Numbered from the stretch's first letter, positions 38,177-51,458 are shown. The stretch: DNA of 64,000 bases from UBA7803 sp963822255 (GCA_963822255.1 CAWGGV010000001.1:124001-188000), one strand, 5' to 3'. Notes: generated by a model not told the origin, from the sequence alone. Program-made: numbers and translations.

Positions 38177-38252
38177 TGGTGCCGCCACAAGGAGTTGAAC
38201 CCTGGACCTTCTCATTACAAGTGAGCTGCTCTACCAGCTGAGCTATGGCGGC
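38177..38252 (-). tRNA. tRNA-Thr (anticodon TGT)
   Basis: Minus-strand cloverleaf with acceptor GCCGCCA/TGGCGGC, D-arm AGCTCAGCTGGTAGAGC, anticodon loop TTGTAAT, T-arm CAGGGTTCAACTCCTTG, and encoded CCA. 76 bases. First tRNA of the tufB operon, 16 bases after the predicted -10 box; corresponds to E. coli thrU. Confidence 0.96.
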
Positions 38253-38267
38253 CAAAATGGGAGCGGC

Positions 38268-38296
38268 ATTCTATAGAAACTGCTCCAGCGGCGCAA
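38268..38296 (-). promoter_or_regulatory. probable promoter of the tRNA-tufB operon
   Basis: -35 TTGCGC (38296-38291), a 17-base spacer, and -10 TAGAAT (38273-38268), followed by a GC-rich discriminator (GCCGCTCCC) as in stringent rRNA/tRNA promoters. The -10 box contains the TAG stop of the SPOR-like gene, so the promoter overlaps that coding sequence. The same TAGAAT box is found at the rrn promoter. Confidence 0.6.
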
Positions 38297-38963
38297 TGTC
38301 GTCGCAGGCGGCCACGGCCGGGACCTCGGGATCGCTATCTGCGGGAATACGCGCCAGCAGATGATAGGCCTCGCGGGAGCGATTCAGCGGCTTCACCTGC
38401 GCCCGGTAGCCGAGCTCATCGAGCCGCCGACGCTGGGACTCGGCGCGCTGCGGCGTGCTGAACACGCCGGCCGCGAGCACGCAGTGCTGCGCTCCGCGCT
38501 CGAGAAGATAGCTGTCGACGTGATGACCGGCGAGCGCGCCCACGGCCCCGTCCGCCACAGCCGGCGGGCCGGGCACCAGGACGGTGACGAGGTACTCGGC
38601 GGCGGAGCGCACCTCCGATTGGAATACCTCGTAGCTCCGGGGGTCGAGCCGGAGCCGGCTGGCCATAGTCTCGGCGTCCGCCAGCTCGCCGAACGGGCCC
38701 CACGCAAGACAGACCGGGGCCACCCGGTCCAGAGCGACGCGCCTGGCCGGCAGCGCAGGATGGATCGGCGCCACGGGCAGAGTCTCCACCGGCAGGGCCG
38801 CTGCCTTGGCAGCGAGAGCCGCGCCTCCACGCCGCTCGGCGGCCGAAGCGTGAGCGGAGCGAGGATGGGCCGCGGCCACATGGGCCGCCGCCGCCACCAC
38901 GTTGGCCAGCAGCACGCCGGTGAGCATCCAGGTGGACGGGCGGTTCCAGTCAGCGAAGGTCAT
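38271..38963 (-). CDS. SPOR-domain-like membrane protein
   Basis: Predicted 230 aa. One hydrophobic segment near the N-terminus (WMLTGVLLANVVAAAAHVAA, about residues 12-31) is followed by an Ala-rich linker. Two weak repeats of the SPOR type follow: a CLAWGPFGELADAETMASRL segment in the middle, then CVLAAGVFSTPQRAESQRRR with LGYRAQVKPLNR near the C-terminus. SPOR domains bind denuded septal peptidoglycan. Pseudomonas has a similar protein after birA-coaX and before these tRNAs; here coaX is absent. Confidence 0.6.
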   Translation of the reverse strand: MTFADWNRPSTWMLTGVLLANVVAAAAHVAAAHPRSAHASAAERRGGAALAAKAAALPVETLPVAPIHPALPARRVALDRVAPVCLAWGPFGELADAETMASRLRLDPRSYEVFQSEVRSAAEYLVTVLVPGPPAVADGAVGALAGHHVDSYLLERGAQHCVLAAGVFSTPQRAESQRRRLDELGYRAQVKPLNRSREAYHLLARIPADSDPEVPAVAACDDIAPLEQFL

Positions 38964-39071
38964 CGGTGGTCGTCCAGGTAGACCTCCAGAGGGCGGACCC
39001 CTTCAGCCATTGCAGGCGCGCGTATGGTGTCACCGCGACGGCCTCAGGCTCAACCCGACCGCGCCGGTGGC

Positions 39072-40004
39072 TCAGTAGGCGGTGCGCAAGGATACCTCGC
39101 CGGCGCTGAAGATCTTCCGTCCGTCGGCAGTCTCCAGCAGCAGCTCTCCGGCGTCGGTGACGCCGGCCACTGTCCCCGTGACCACCGCGTCGCCCTGCAA
39201 CACCCGGCACTCACACCGGTGATAGTCGTGCCGGGCGTCGAAGGCTGCCTTGAACGGCGGGAAGCCGATCCGCGCGAACTCCTCGACAAACTCGACGACG
39301 GTGGACACCAGCTTGCCGGCCAGAACGCTGCGCGACGGCCGCGGAGACACAGCAGACAGATCGGTCACGCCCCGAGGCAAGGCCGCGCGAACCTGCGCCG
39401 GCAGCGCGACGTTCATCCCGATGCCGATCACCAGCAGCGTGCCGCTGGCCTGTACCATCTCGATCAGGATGCCACCCAGCTTACCTCCGCGCAGGAGCAC
39501 GTCGTTCGGCCATTTGAGGCCGAGCCCCGGGATGCCGAGCTGCTCGAGGGCATCGAGTGCGGCGAGCCCCACCACCAGGCTGACGCCGCCGAGGCCGGGA
39601 GGAGGGACGTCCACCCGCATCGCCAGGGACAGCGCCAGATTGGCTGCGAACGGGCTGAACCATCCCCGTCCCCGCCGTCCGCGCCCGGCGAGCTGCAGCT
39701 CCGCCAGGCACACGCTGCCTTCGGCGTCTTCCCGGACCGCCCGGCTCATCAGCTCAGCGTTGGTGGAACCGATCACCGGATAGACGTCCAGTCGCCGCAG
39801 CCACTGAGCGGCACGCCGGGACAACGCCCCCCGGATGTGCTCCGGTGCCAGCGGATCGTAACCGCCCACCGGGGCGAGCCAGCCGTCCGTCACCGCAAGG
39901 CCGTAGACGTCCGGCGACTCGTCACCCGGCCACGCCTCGAGCGGTGCGCGCCCGTCACGCGCGAGCCGGCGGAAGAAGTCCTCGCGGCCGATACCGCGGG
40001 TCAT
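39072..40004 (-). CDS. birA: biotin--[acetyl-CoA carboxylase] ligase, HTH apparently eroded
   Basis: Predicted 310 aa. The catalytic domain is clear: VIGSTNAELM, the biotin/ATP loop AGRGRRGRGWFSPFAANLAL, and KWPNDVLL, followed by the C-terminal domain ending AGEVSLRTAY. The first ~76 residues should hold the winged helix that represses the biotin operon. The second half (GLAVTDGWLAPVGGYDPLAP) aligns, but no recognition helix of the SRAAV-x-K type is visible. DNA binding may be lost. The ATG overlaps the sulfotransferase stop (ATGA). Confidence 0.88.
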   Translation of the reverse strand: MTRGIGREDFFRRLARDGRAPLEAWPGDESPDVYGLAVTDGWLAPVGGYDPLAPEHIRGALSRRAAQWLRRLDVYPVIGSTNAELMSRAVREDAEGSVCLAELQLAGRGRRGRGWFSPFAANLALSLAMRVDVPPPGLGGVSLVVGLAALDALEQLGIPGLGLKWPNDVLLRGGKLGGILIEMVQASGTLLVIGIGMNVALPAQVRAALPRGVTDLSAVSPRPSRSVLAGKLVSTVVEFVEEFARIGFPPFKAAFDARHDYHRCECRVLQGDAVVTGTVAGVTDAGELLLETADGRKIFSAGEVSLRTAY

Positions 40005-40786
40005 GCCGATCGCACCCGGCGGTGCCAGAGGTAGCGGGCGGTCTTCAGCGCATAGCGCAGCGCCGTCTCGAGACGCCGCAGGACATGGGGCCGCTGGTTC
40101 TTGTAGGCGCCGAAATATGGCGCCACGGTGTCAAGGCACCGAGCCCAGCCATCGTCCGGCTCATAGCCGAGGTCGACCAGCCAGCGCAGCATCCGAGGAT
40201 GCCGAAGCAGCTCACCCTTGACCCTCGGCAGCTGGCCGCGCCAACGCCCGAGGCTGGCGTGGTCCAGCGAGCGCACACCGTTCATGGAGATCCTGGCGCG
40301 CTCGTGCACTCGCGCCCCCGCAGGAAAACAGCTGAAGCGCGCCGTCGGCCGGAGAAACGGAAACGCGGCCGCAATCCGGTCCTGGACCGCGTCCGGGTCC
40401 TCGATCAGGTCCTCGTAGCGTACCGACAGCCAGCGGGAGTGGCGCGTGAGGGCGTCGATGGCGTACATGTAATGCTCCCAGCGCCAGAAGCTGGAGAAGT
40501 AGACGTCGGGCCTCGACCCGTGGCGGCTCGTGACCACGTCACGCGGGTCGCGGATCATCGCGATCACGTAGAGATCGGGATCGAGCAGAAAAGCGCGACG
40601 GATCCGCACGGTGTCCGACGGCTTCTTGGTGAGGAACACGCCGCCGTCGAACGGCACCCGCTCCCACAGAGACTGCTCGTGCGCGGCGCGGCCGTCCAGG
40701 GCGAAGCAATTGCCGAGGAGCTCCGCCATCAGGGTCGTGCCGCTGCGGCGGCAACCTACCACGTGCAGGCGCTTGAGCTTGGGCAT
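40001..40786 (-). CDS. sulfotransferase family protein
   Basis: Predicted 261 aa. The PAPS 5'-phosphosulfate loop reads VGCRRSGTTLMAELL near the N-terminus, and the 3'-phosphate site reads MIRDPRDVVTSRHG about residues 78-91. These two motifs define the P-loop sulfotransferase fold that moves sulfate from PAPS to an acceptor. The acceptor is unknown; many environmental bacteria carry such genes near cell-surface functions. It overlaps birA by 4 bases, so the two are translationally coupled. Its downstream partners give no clue to the substrate. Confidence 0.8.
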   Translation of the reverse strand: MPKLKRLHVVGCRRSGTTLMAELLGNCFALDGRAAHEQSLWERVPFDGGVFLTKKPSDTVRIRRAFLLDPDLYVIAMIRDPRDVVTSRHGSRPDVYFSSFWRWEHYMYAIDALTRHSRWLSVRYEDLIEDPDAVQDRIAAAFPFLRPTARFSCFPAGARVHERARISMNGVRSLDHASLGRWRGQLPRVKGELLRHPRMLRWLVDLGYEPDDGWARCLDTVAPYFGAYKNQRPHVLRRLETALRYALKTARYLWHRRVRSA

Positions 40787-40933
40787 GTCGTCCGGAGCAC
40801 AAAGGCGCGAGTATAGCCATGTTCCCTACGCTGCGCGCGCTGCCGCCGGACGGCGGGCGGCGGGCCGACGTACGCATCCCGAGGCCGAATAACCACGCCC
40901 TGCAAAAGCAACAAGTTCGCAAACGAGCGCACG

Positions 40934-40965
40934 AAAAAGCCCGGGCGCAAGGCCCGGGCTTTTTT
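40934..40965 (-). terminator. Rho-independent terminator of the rrn operon
   Basis: GCCCGGGC pairs with GCCCGGGC around the loop GCAAG, flanked by A5 and T6, so it can work in both directions. It starts 8 bases after the 5S 3' end. Confidence 0.85.
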
Positions 40966-40972
40966 CATAGGA

Positions 40973-41089
40973 GCCTGACGATGTCCTACTCTCACACGGG
41001 GAGACCCCGCACTACCATCGGCGCTGAACCGTTTCACTGCTGAGTTCGGGATGGGATCAGGTGGTTCCGATTCGCTATGGTCGTCAGGC
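40973..41089 (-). rRNA. 5S ribosomal RNA
   Basis: About 117 bases on the minus strand. The terminal stem GCCTGACG/CGTCAGGC closes the molecule, and the loop sequences match gammaproteobacterial 5S (CCGATCTGAACTCGG-type region read here as CGAACTCAGCAGTGAAACGG). Confidence 0.95.
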
Positions 41090-41363
41090 AAACGGGCCCT
41101 TGCGGGGCAAGGGCCTTGGCAGTTTGCTGCGCAAACTGCAGGTAGCCTCACCTGCAAGGATTCGGTTGCCGTCTCCGGGAAGTCCCGGGGACGCCAAATC
41201 TCAACAATCAGAGATACGAAGTCTTGATGCGTCTTGCGGCTATTCATTCGTTACCAGCTCGACCTTTGCGCGCACGCTGATGGGCCCAGCGCGGAAGTTC
41301 GTGTAGCGAACTTCGTGTAAGTGTTTGCGAAGCAAACACGACCGCGACGCACACTCGGTTATA
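41090..41363 (-). other. 23S-5S spacer with processing hairpins
   Basis: No gene. It contains hairpins GCAGTTTGC/GCAAACTGC (about 41118-41138), GAAGTTCG/CGAACTTC and GTGTTTGC/GCAAACAC (about 41290-41330). It also holds the 13-base CAGAGATACGAAG (41209-41221), whose exact complement lies upstream of 23S at 44623-44635. These arms can pair to form the 23S processing stalk. Confidence 0.7.
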
Positions 41364-44335
<2,972 letters not shown>

Positions 44336-44797
44336 ATATAACCCAATGTGCGCGCCCGAATCCTTTCCATCTTGCCGGAATCGCGGTCTGAAGACCGCTC
44401 CTACGGCGGATCACGGAACGTTCACACTCGGCTGGTAACGTTTGCCGATGACTTGCTCACGCAAGTCATATCCAAGACGCATCTTGAGTCGATCAATCGC
44501 CCTGCACAAAACAGGTCGATCGATCAGTACCCGCGTTGTTACGACCGAAAATGCCTCGCAAACGGGCCTGCGCAGGCCGCAGGTTGCCCGTCCGCAAAGC
44601 CTTCTCAGGAATAACAATGCGGCTTCGTATCTCTGAATTGTTAAAGAGCTTCGCCTTTCGCTTCGAAAGGCGCCTCGCCAACACCGCGAGCGGCGCTGCC
44701 GAGCCAACACCTAAACAAGCGCACTAATGCGAATGCTTAAGTGTTGGCTCATACTCTACTCACTTTAGAACTGAACCCGCGAACGATGAAGCCTGGA
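44336..44797 (-). other. tRNA-Ala to 23S spacer with second boxB/boxA
   Basis: No gene. A minus-strand boxB-like hairpin GCCTTTCG/CGAAAGGC (44653-44671) directly precedes boxA AGCTCTTTAACAA (44638-44650), the antitermination signal repeated before 23S. A REP-like unit of the second subtype (AATCGCGGTCTGAAGACCGC then TCCTAC) lies at 44379-44404. The region also carries the 5' arm of the 23S processing stalk (44623-44635, and CAAGACGCATC about 44477). Confidence 0.75.
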
Positions 44798-44873
44798 TGG
44801 TGGAGCCGAGGAGGATCGAACTCCTGACCTCCTGCGTGCAAGGCAGGCGCTCTCCCAGCTGAGCTACGGCCCC
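44798..44873 (-). tRNA. tRNA-Ala (anticodon TGC)
   Basis: 76-base cloverleaf in the 16S-23S spacer with 5' strand GGGGCCG pairing CGGCTCC through one G-T pair, anticodon loop CTTGCAC, T-arm CAGGAGTTCGATCCTCC, and encoded CCA. Confidence 0.97.
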
Positions 44874-44945
44874 GTAGCCTTGCCTCCCGGCCCCGGGAGG
44901 CCACCGCCTGGCGCTCCGCACCGGCAGGTACGGGAGCAGAAGCGC

Positions 44946-45022
<77 letters not shown>

Positions 45023-45232
45023 TGCAACAGGGCGGCCCTCACAGGGTTGTCGCAACGCTTGTCCTCTCGCTCCGCCGTCGTCTCGCTACGCCGTCGCAGC
45101 ACTGGCGACTCGGCTCATCGAGCCATTGGTATCAAGCCATTCGTGTGGGGGCTGCACCCATCCGAAGATGGGGCAGCATCTGTAATCCACCGTGAGCCAA
45201 TGAGCCTTCTTGTTTGTCGGACGTGCTTCGAG

Positions 45233-45260
45233 GATCGCGACCGCGAGGTCGCTCCCACAT
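45233..45260. repeat. REP-like unit in the 16S to tRNA-Ile spacer
   Basis: GATCGCGACCGCGAGGTCGC then TCCCACAT, an inverted-orientation unit 33 bases beyond the 16S 3' end. The remaining spacer (45023-45232) shows no gene. Confidence 0.75.
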
Positions 45261-45292
45261 ACACACGAACGGCTTACTCAGGCTATAAGGTT

Positions 45293-46857
<1,565 letters not shown>

Positions 46858-47022
46858 TAGAGCTGTGTGACCGGCCTTGGCCGGACCCACGTTCGATCAT
46901 TTCAGGCTCAATGAATTTGTCGAGCTGATGCTCGTAAAACCCACTCGAACGCTACGCCTCGCGACGCGCATTCGACGGTGAATTACAGGCACCCACACGA
47001 ATGGCTTGTTCAGTTCTTAAGC

Positions 47023-47058
47023 TGTTAAAGAGCGACCTCGGTTCCGACTGCCCCGAGG
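47023..47058 (-). promoter_or_regulatory. rrn leader boxB/boxA antitermination site
   Basis: On the minus strand, stem CCTCGG/CCGAGG (47058-47036) is followed directly by boxA CGCTCTTTAACA (47034-47023). This is the signal recognised by NusB-S10 in the rRNA antitermination complex. The remainder of the leader to 16S (46858-47022) holds no gene. Confidence 0.75.
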
Positions 47059-47070
47059 CAAGGGCTGCGT

Positions 47071-47098
47071 ATTCTACACAGGCGCCAACGCTTGGCAA
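47071..47098 (-). promoter_or_regulatory. rrn promoter
   Basis: -35 TTGCCA (47098-47093), a 16-base spacer, and -10 TAGAAT (47076-47071), then the GC-rich discriminator ACGCAGCCC. A-rich tracts (AAAAAACG and GGAAAATATTCC) lie upstream where a UP element would be. A 16-base spacer plus GC discriminator is typical of stringently controlled rrn P1 promoters. The region between this promoter and tyrS shows no clear tyrS terminator. Confidence 0.75.
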
Positions 47099-47235
47099 GC
47101 ACCTGCCGGGAATATTTTCCGGCGTTTTTTCAACTACCCTGGTCGCGGACTTTCATCCGCATTTTCATCGGCAAGTGAGCCTGGATTTCGGTGCCCGAGT
47201 CGGTGGGCGTCTGCCCGCACCCCGGGACTGCGCGG

Positions 47236-48519
47236 TCAGACGGTGCGGACGAGCATGTGCCAGTGCTTCTTGCCCCGTCTCAGCAGGTAAAAGCGCCCAT
47301 GCAGGGCATCCCGCCAGTCCAGTTCCCGCTCGATGTCGGTCTCGACCCGGCCGTTGACGCTCACGCCACGGCTCTGGACGAGCTTCCGCGCCTCACTTCT
47401 GGATCTGGAAAGGCCGGAATCCGCCACTGCGGCGAGGAGCCCGACTCGGTCGCTGAACACCCGGGTGCAGCCCACGCCGTCCTGCTCAAGCTGGGCCAGG
47501 TCGCCCTCCGCCAGGCTGTCGACGCTGCCCTGGAACAACGCATGGGAGATCCGCTCCGCCGACGCCAACGGCTCGCCGCCATGGGTCATGCGGGTGACCT
47601 CCCGGGCGAGCCGCTGCTGGGCCGCCCGGCCCTCCGGGGCCCTGGCGAGCTCGCGTTCCAGAGATTCGATCTCTTCCACGTCGATAAACGTGAATATCCG
47701 CAGGAAGCGGCCGACGTCGGCGTCGGCGGTGTTGAGCCAGAACTGATAGAAGCTGTAAGGCGACGTCCTGCGGGCGTCGAGCCACACCGCACCCTGGGCA
47801 GTCTTGCCGAACTTGCTGCCATCGGCCTTGGTGACCAGAGGGACCGTGAGGGCGAACGCCTCGCGCGCCAGCTTACGCCGCACCAGGTCCAGACCCGAGA
47901 CGATGTTACCCCATTGATCGCTGCCGCCGATCTGCACCGTGCAGCGGAAACGCCCGGCGAGCTCAGCGTAGTCGTTGGCCTGCAGCAGCATGTAGCTGAA
48001 CTCGGTGAAGGAAATGCCTTCCCCCTCCCGCTCGAGCCGCGAACGCACCGACTCCCGCTGGATCATCTGATTCACCGAGAAGTGCTTGCCGACGTCCCTG
48101 AGGAACGAGACGACAGTCATCTCACGGGTCCAGTCGAGGTTGTTGACGATGATGGCGGCGTTGTTGTCACTGCCGGAAGCGCCGAACTCCAGAAACCCCT
48201 CCACCTGCCCGCGTATCCGCTCCACCCAGCCGGCGATCAGGTCCAGATCATTGAGGTTGCGCTCGGCGCTGCGGCCCGAGGGATCGCCGATCATTCCGGT
48301 GGCCCCACCGATCAGCAGAATCGGCCGGTGGCCCCGGAGCTGGAAACGCCGCAGGGTCAGCAACGGTACGAGGTTGCCGATGTGCAGGCTGTCGGCGGTG
48401 GGGTCGAAGCCGCAGTACACGGTTCGGCTGCCGGACTCCAGATGTGCCTCGAGACCCGGCTCGTCGGACACCTGTGACAGCAGATCGCGGGCGCGCAGCT
48501 CGGTCAACAGTGACGGCAT
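47236..48519 (-). CDS. tyrS: tyrosyl-tRNA synthetase
   Basis: Predicted 427-aa class I synthetase (E. coli 424) that charges tRNA-Tyr. YCGFDPTADSLHIGNLVPLL carries the tyrosine pocket and HIGH-like signature, DGSKFGKT is the KMSKS equivalent, and QIGGSDQWGNI is the conserved core. The C-terminal S4-like domain (LSRSRSEARKLVQSRGVSVN) binds tRNA. It is divergent from the M23 peptidase, a neighbour pair also found in Pseudomonas. Confidence 0.97.
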   Translation of the reverse strand: MPSLLTELRARDLLSQVSDEPGLEAHLESGSRTVYCGFDPTADSLHIGNLVPLLTLRRFQLRGHRPILLIGGATGMIGDPSGRSAERNLNDLDLIAGWVERIRGQVEGFLEFGASGSDNNAAIIVNNLDWTREMTVVSFLRDVGKHFSVNQMIQRESVRSRLEREGEGISFTEFSYMLLQANDYAELAGRFRCTVQIGGSDQWGNIVSGLDLVRRKLAREAFALTVPLVTKADGSKFGKTAQGAVWLDARRTSPYSFYQFWLNTADADVGRFLRIFTFIDVEEIESLERELARAPEGRAAQQRLAREVTRMTHGGEPLASAERISHALFQGSVDSLAEGDLAQLEQDGVGCTRVFSDRVGLLAAVADSGLSRSRSEARKLVQSRGVSVNGRVETDIERELDWRDALHGRFYLLRRGKKHWHMLVRTV

Positions 48520-48769
48520 GTGACACCGATCCCGTCTTTCGGAGCGCGAACCTTACCAGAAGGCCCCGCAAAGCCCATAGCGCCGGCGGGCGCGCGCCGC
48601 GTCGGCTAGAATTGCCTCGAGCGTCGCGTTCCCAGGGTGTTCATGACCCGGGAAAGACATATACTAGGCCCAGGGTGGGGCGGGCATCACAAAACCTGCG
48701 TAACCGTCCGTTTTAGAATAAATTTCCCGAGAAGTTCGCCCTGGGCGAAAAGGATGTCACGAGGCGTTT

Positions 48770-50296
48770 GTGAAACCCGGTACGTTTCCAAGACCCCATC
48801 TCGTCCTCACCGGCGTGCTCGCGCTGCTGACGACGGCCGTTGCGATAGAGCAGTTCTCCAGCGACGACGGCGAACGGTTCAGCAGTGAGGCGGTGCTGGT
48901 CGACCTGCCGCCCATCAACCTGACGCGGGACGCGCATCACGGGGCCACATCTCCCGAACTGGCTACGGCCGCGGCCGGTGCCGCGGGCGCCGATGACGCG
49001 CCGTCGGATCCGGTCGCGGTTTTCCACGATACCCCCGGGCAGGCGCCCGCACCGCTACCCGCCGATCTGGAAGCCGCTGTCAGCACTGCTGGCAACCCCC
49101 CTCTCACCGGATCGATGGCCACCTCTGCGTTGCTCACCATCACCGATCCGCGCACCTTGCATCCCGACCCGACGCCGCTTTCCCGGCTGCGTCACCAGGT
49201 CAGCAGCGTGGAGGTCAAGCCGGGCGACAACCTGTCGGTGATCTTCAAGCGCCAGCACATTCCCGCCAGCGAGCTGCAGCGTCTGCTGGACAGCGAGCCG
49301 CTCGGCAAGCGGCTGAAGAGCATCTTTCCCGGGCACTCGCTGACCTTCACGCGCACCGTCGACGGCACACTGGTCAAGCTCGACTACACGCCCGGTCCTC
49401 TGGAAACGCTGGAATTCGAACGGGTCGGCGACGACTACGTAAGCCGCGAGATGGTGCAGCAGCCCACCCGGCGGCGGGAATACAAGCACGGGGTCATCGA
49501 TCACAGCCTGTTCGTCGCCAGCCAGCGTGCGGGGCTTCCCGACAGCCTCACCATGCAACTCGCCCAGATCTTCCAGTGGGATGTGGATTTCGTCCTCGAC
49601 ATCCGCGAGGGCGACGAGTTTCACGTGGTGTACGAAGAGCTGTACGTCGGCGACGAGTTCATCGGCTACGGCAAGATTCTGGCCGCCGAATTCATCAACC
49701 AGGGCCAGAGCTACCAGGCCATCCGCTACACCGACTCCGAAGGCAACTCCGACTATTACACCCCGGATGGGCAGTCCATGCGCAAAGCCTTTCTGCGCGC
49801 TCCGGTGGAGTTCAGCCGGATCAGCTCGAACTTCAACCTGCACCGCATACACCCGCTGTTCAAACGCAACGTTCCGCACCGCGGCATCGACTACGCCGCC
49901 CCCACCGGGACGCCCATCCTGGCGGCCGGAGACGGCCGGGTGGTGACGGCCACCCGCACCGCCCCCAACGGCAACTACGTGATCATTCAGCACGGGGAGC
50001 AATTCACCACCAAGTATCTGCACATGTCCAAGTTCGGCCGCGGTATCAAGGCCGGCGTGCGGGTGAGGCAGGGTCAGGTCATCGGCTACGTGGGCTCCAC
50101 GGGCTGGGCCACCGGCCCCCACCTCCATTACGAGTTCCTGGTGAACGGCGTGCACAAGAATCCACGCACGGTCGAGCTGCCCGATGCCGACCCCATCCCG
50201 GCCGCGGAAAAGGCCCGCTTCGAGCAGCGGGCCGGGCCACTGCTGACCCTGCTGAAGGACTACGAAGAGCAGGTGCAGCTGGCGTACGGGCGCTGA
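48770..50296 (+). CDS. M23-family murein DD-endopeptidase (MepM-like)
   Basis: Predicted 508 aa, starting at a GTG with GAGG 5 bases upstream. An N-terminal membrane anchor (HLVLTGVLALLTTAVAIEQF) is followed by a disordered linker, then a LysM/OapA-like domain beginning VEVKPGDNLSVIFKRQHIPA. The catalytic LytM domain has PHRGIDYAAPTGTPILAAGD and TGPHLHYEFLVNG, giving the HxxxD and HxH zinc ligands. Predicted to cut peptide crosslinks during wall growth. The 250-base gap before it (48520-48769) has no gene and no clear promoter. It is followed 21 bases later by anmK. Confidence 0.93.
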   Translation: MKPGTFPRPHLVLTGVLALLTTAVAIEQFSSDDGERFSSEAVLVDLPPINLTRDAHHGATSPELATAAAGAAGADDAPSDPVAVFHDTPGQAPAPLPADLEAAVSTAGNPPLTGSMATSALLTITDPRTLHPDPTPLSRLRHQVSSVEVKPGDNLSVIFKRQHIPASELQRLLDSEPLGKRLKSIFPGHSLTFTRTVDGTLVKLDYTPGPLETLEFERVGDDYVSREMVQQPTRRREYKHGVIDHSLFVASQRAGLPDSLTMQLAQIFQWDVDFVLDIREGDEFHVVYEELYVGDEFIGYGKILAAEFINQGQSYQAIRYTDSEGNSDYYTPDGQSMRKAFLRAPVEFSRISSNFNLHRIHPLFKRNVPHRGIDYAAPTGTPILAAGDGRVVTATRTAPNGNYVIIQHGEQFTTKYLHMSKFGRGIKAGVRVRQGQVIGYVGSTGWATGPHLHYEFLVNGVHKNPRTVELPDADPIPAAEKARFEQRAGPLLTLLKDYEEQVQLAYGR

Positions 50297-50317
50297 GTCC
50301 TTGACCGGGTGGGCGTG

Positions 50318-51433
50318 ATGCGCGGCCAGTTCTACCTCGGTGCGATTTCCGGGACGAGCGTCGACGGCCTCGATCTCGCCCTGCTGGAGGTCACCAGCAG
50401 CATCGCCATCAGCGCGGCGGCGACCACCGCCCTGCCCGATTCGCTGCGCGAGGACCTGCTCGCGCTGGGCCAGCCCGGCCAGAACGACCTGGACGTATTC
50501 GGCCGCGCGGACGCCGCGCTCGGTGAGTTCATCGGCGCCGCAGCCCTCACCTTCCTCGCCGATAACGGCATCGGCGCCGACGAAGTCACCGCCATCGGCA
50601 GCCACGGCCAGACGGTGCGCCATCGGCCCGGCGGGGAGACGCCGTTCACGCTGCAGGTGGGTGATCCGAACCGGGTCGCGGAAATCACCGGCATCACCAC
50701 CATCGCCGACTTCAGGCGCCGGGACGTCGCCGCCGGCGGTCAGGGGGCCCCGCTGGTTCCGCCCTTCCACAACGCGCTATTCCGGGCCCCCGGCGAGCAC
50801 CGCGCGGTGCTGAACCTGGGCGGCATCGGCAATTTCACCCTCCTCCCCGCCGACCCCGACACCCCCATCACAGGTTTCGATACCGGCCCGGGAAACGCCC
50901 TGATGGACGACTGGATCAGCCACACCCAGCAGGAGCCCTACGATCCCCAAGGCGAGTGGGCCGCCTCGGGAGCGGTGGACGAGGTGCTGCTTGCGCGCCT
51001 GCTGGCGGACCCGTATCTATCGGCCCCCCCGCCGAAGAGCACGGGGCGCGAGTACTTCAATCTGGCCTGGCTTCACGAGCAACTCGAGCGTCACATGGCC
51101 GACCGGCAGATTCGCGACTCCGACGTGCAGGCAACCCTGTGTGCGTTCACCGCCGAGACGGTGGCGCGGGCGCTGGCCACCTGGGGCAGCGAGACTCAAC
51201 GCGTGCTGGTCTGCGGCGGCGGCCGCCACAACAGGACCCTGCTGGCCGCCATCGCCGCCCGCGTGCGCTGTCCGGTGGAGACCACCGACGATCACGGGGT
51301 GGACGGGGACAGCATCGAAGCGGGGGCGTTCGCGTGGCTGGCCCATCAGACTCTGAACGGTCAGAGCGGCAACGAGCCCGCCGTCACCGGCGCGCGCGGG
51401 CCCCGGGTGCTCGGCGCGATCTATCCGCGCTGA
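50318..51433 (+). CDS. anmK: anhydro-N-acetylmuramic acid kinase
   Basis: Predicted 371 aa. The enzyme opens the 1,6-anhydro ring of anhMurNAc and phosphorylates it in cell-wall recycling, fitting its wall-peptidase neighbour. The ATP loop is GAISGTSVDGLDLALLE at the N-terminus; VTAIGSHGQTVRHRPGG, NLGGIGNFTLLPA and GFDTGPGNALMDDWI are further family blocks. I chose the ATG at 50318; an in-frame GTG at 50309 would add three residues. Confidence 0.95.
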   Translation: MRGQFYLGAISGTSVDGLDLALLEVTSSIAISAAATTALPDSLREDLLALGQPGQNDLDVFGRADAALGEFIGAAALTFLADNGIGADEVTAIGSHGQTVRHRPGGETPFTLQVGDPNRVAEITGITTIADFRRRDVAAGGQGAPLVPPFHNALFRAPGEHRAVLNLGGIGNFTLLPADPDTPITGFDTGPGNALMDDWISHTQQEPYDPQGEWAASGAVDEVLLARLLADPYLSAPPPKSTGREYFNLAWLHEQLERHMADRQIRDSDVQATLCAFTAETVARALATWGSETQRVLVCGGGRHNRTLLAAIAARVRCPVETTDDHGVDGDSIEAGAFAWLAHQTLNGQSGNEPAVTGARGPRVLGAIYPR

Positions 51434-51458
51434 AAGCGCAGCGGAAGGAGCCGGCAGC

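Noticed and set aside
48600..48769. Possible promoters (TATACT and TAGAAT boxes) between tyrS and the M23 peptidase
   Set aside because: No -35 box at a suitable distance could be found on either strand, so no promoter was called.
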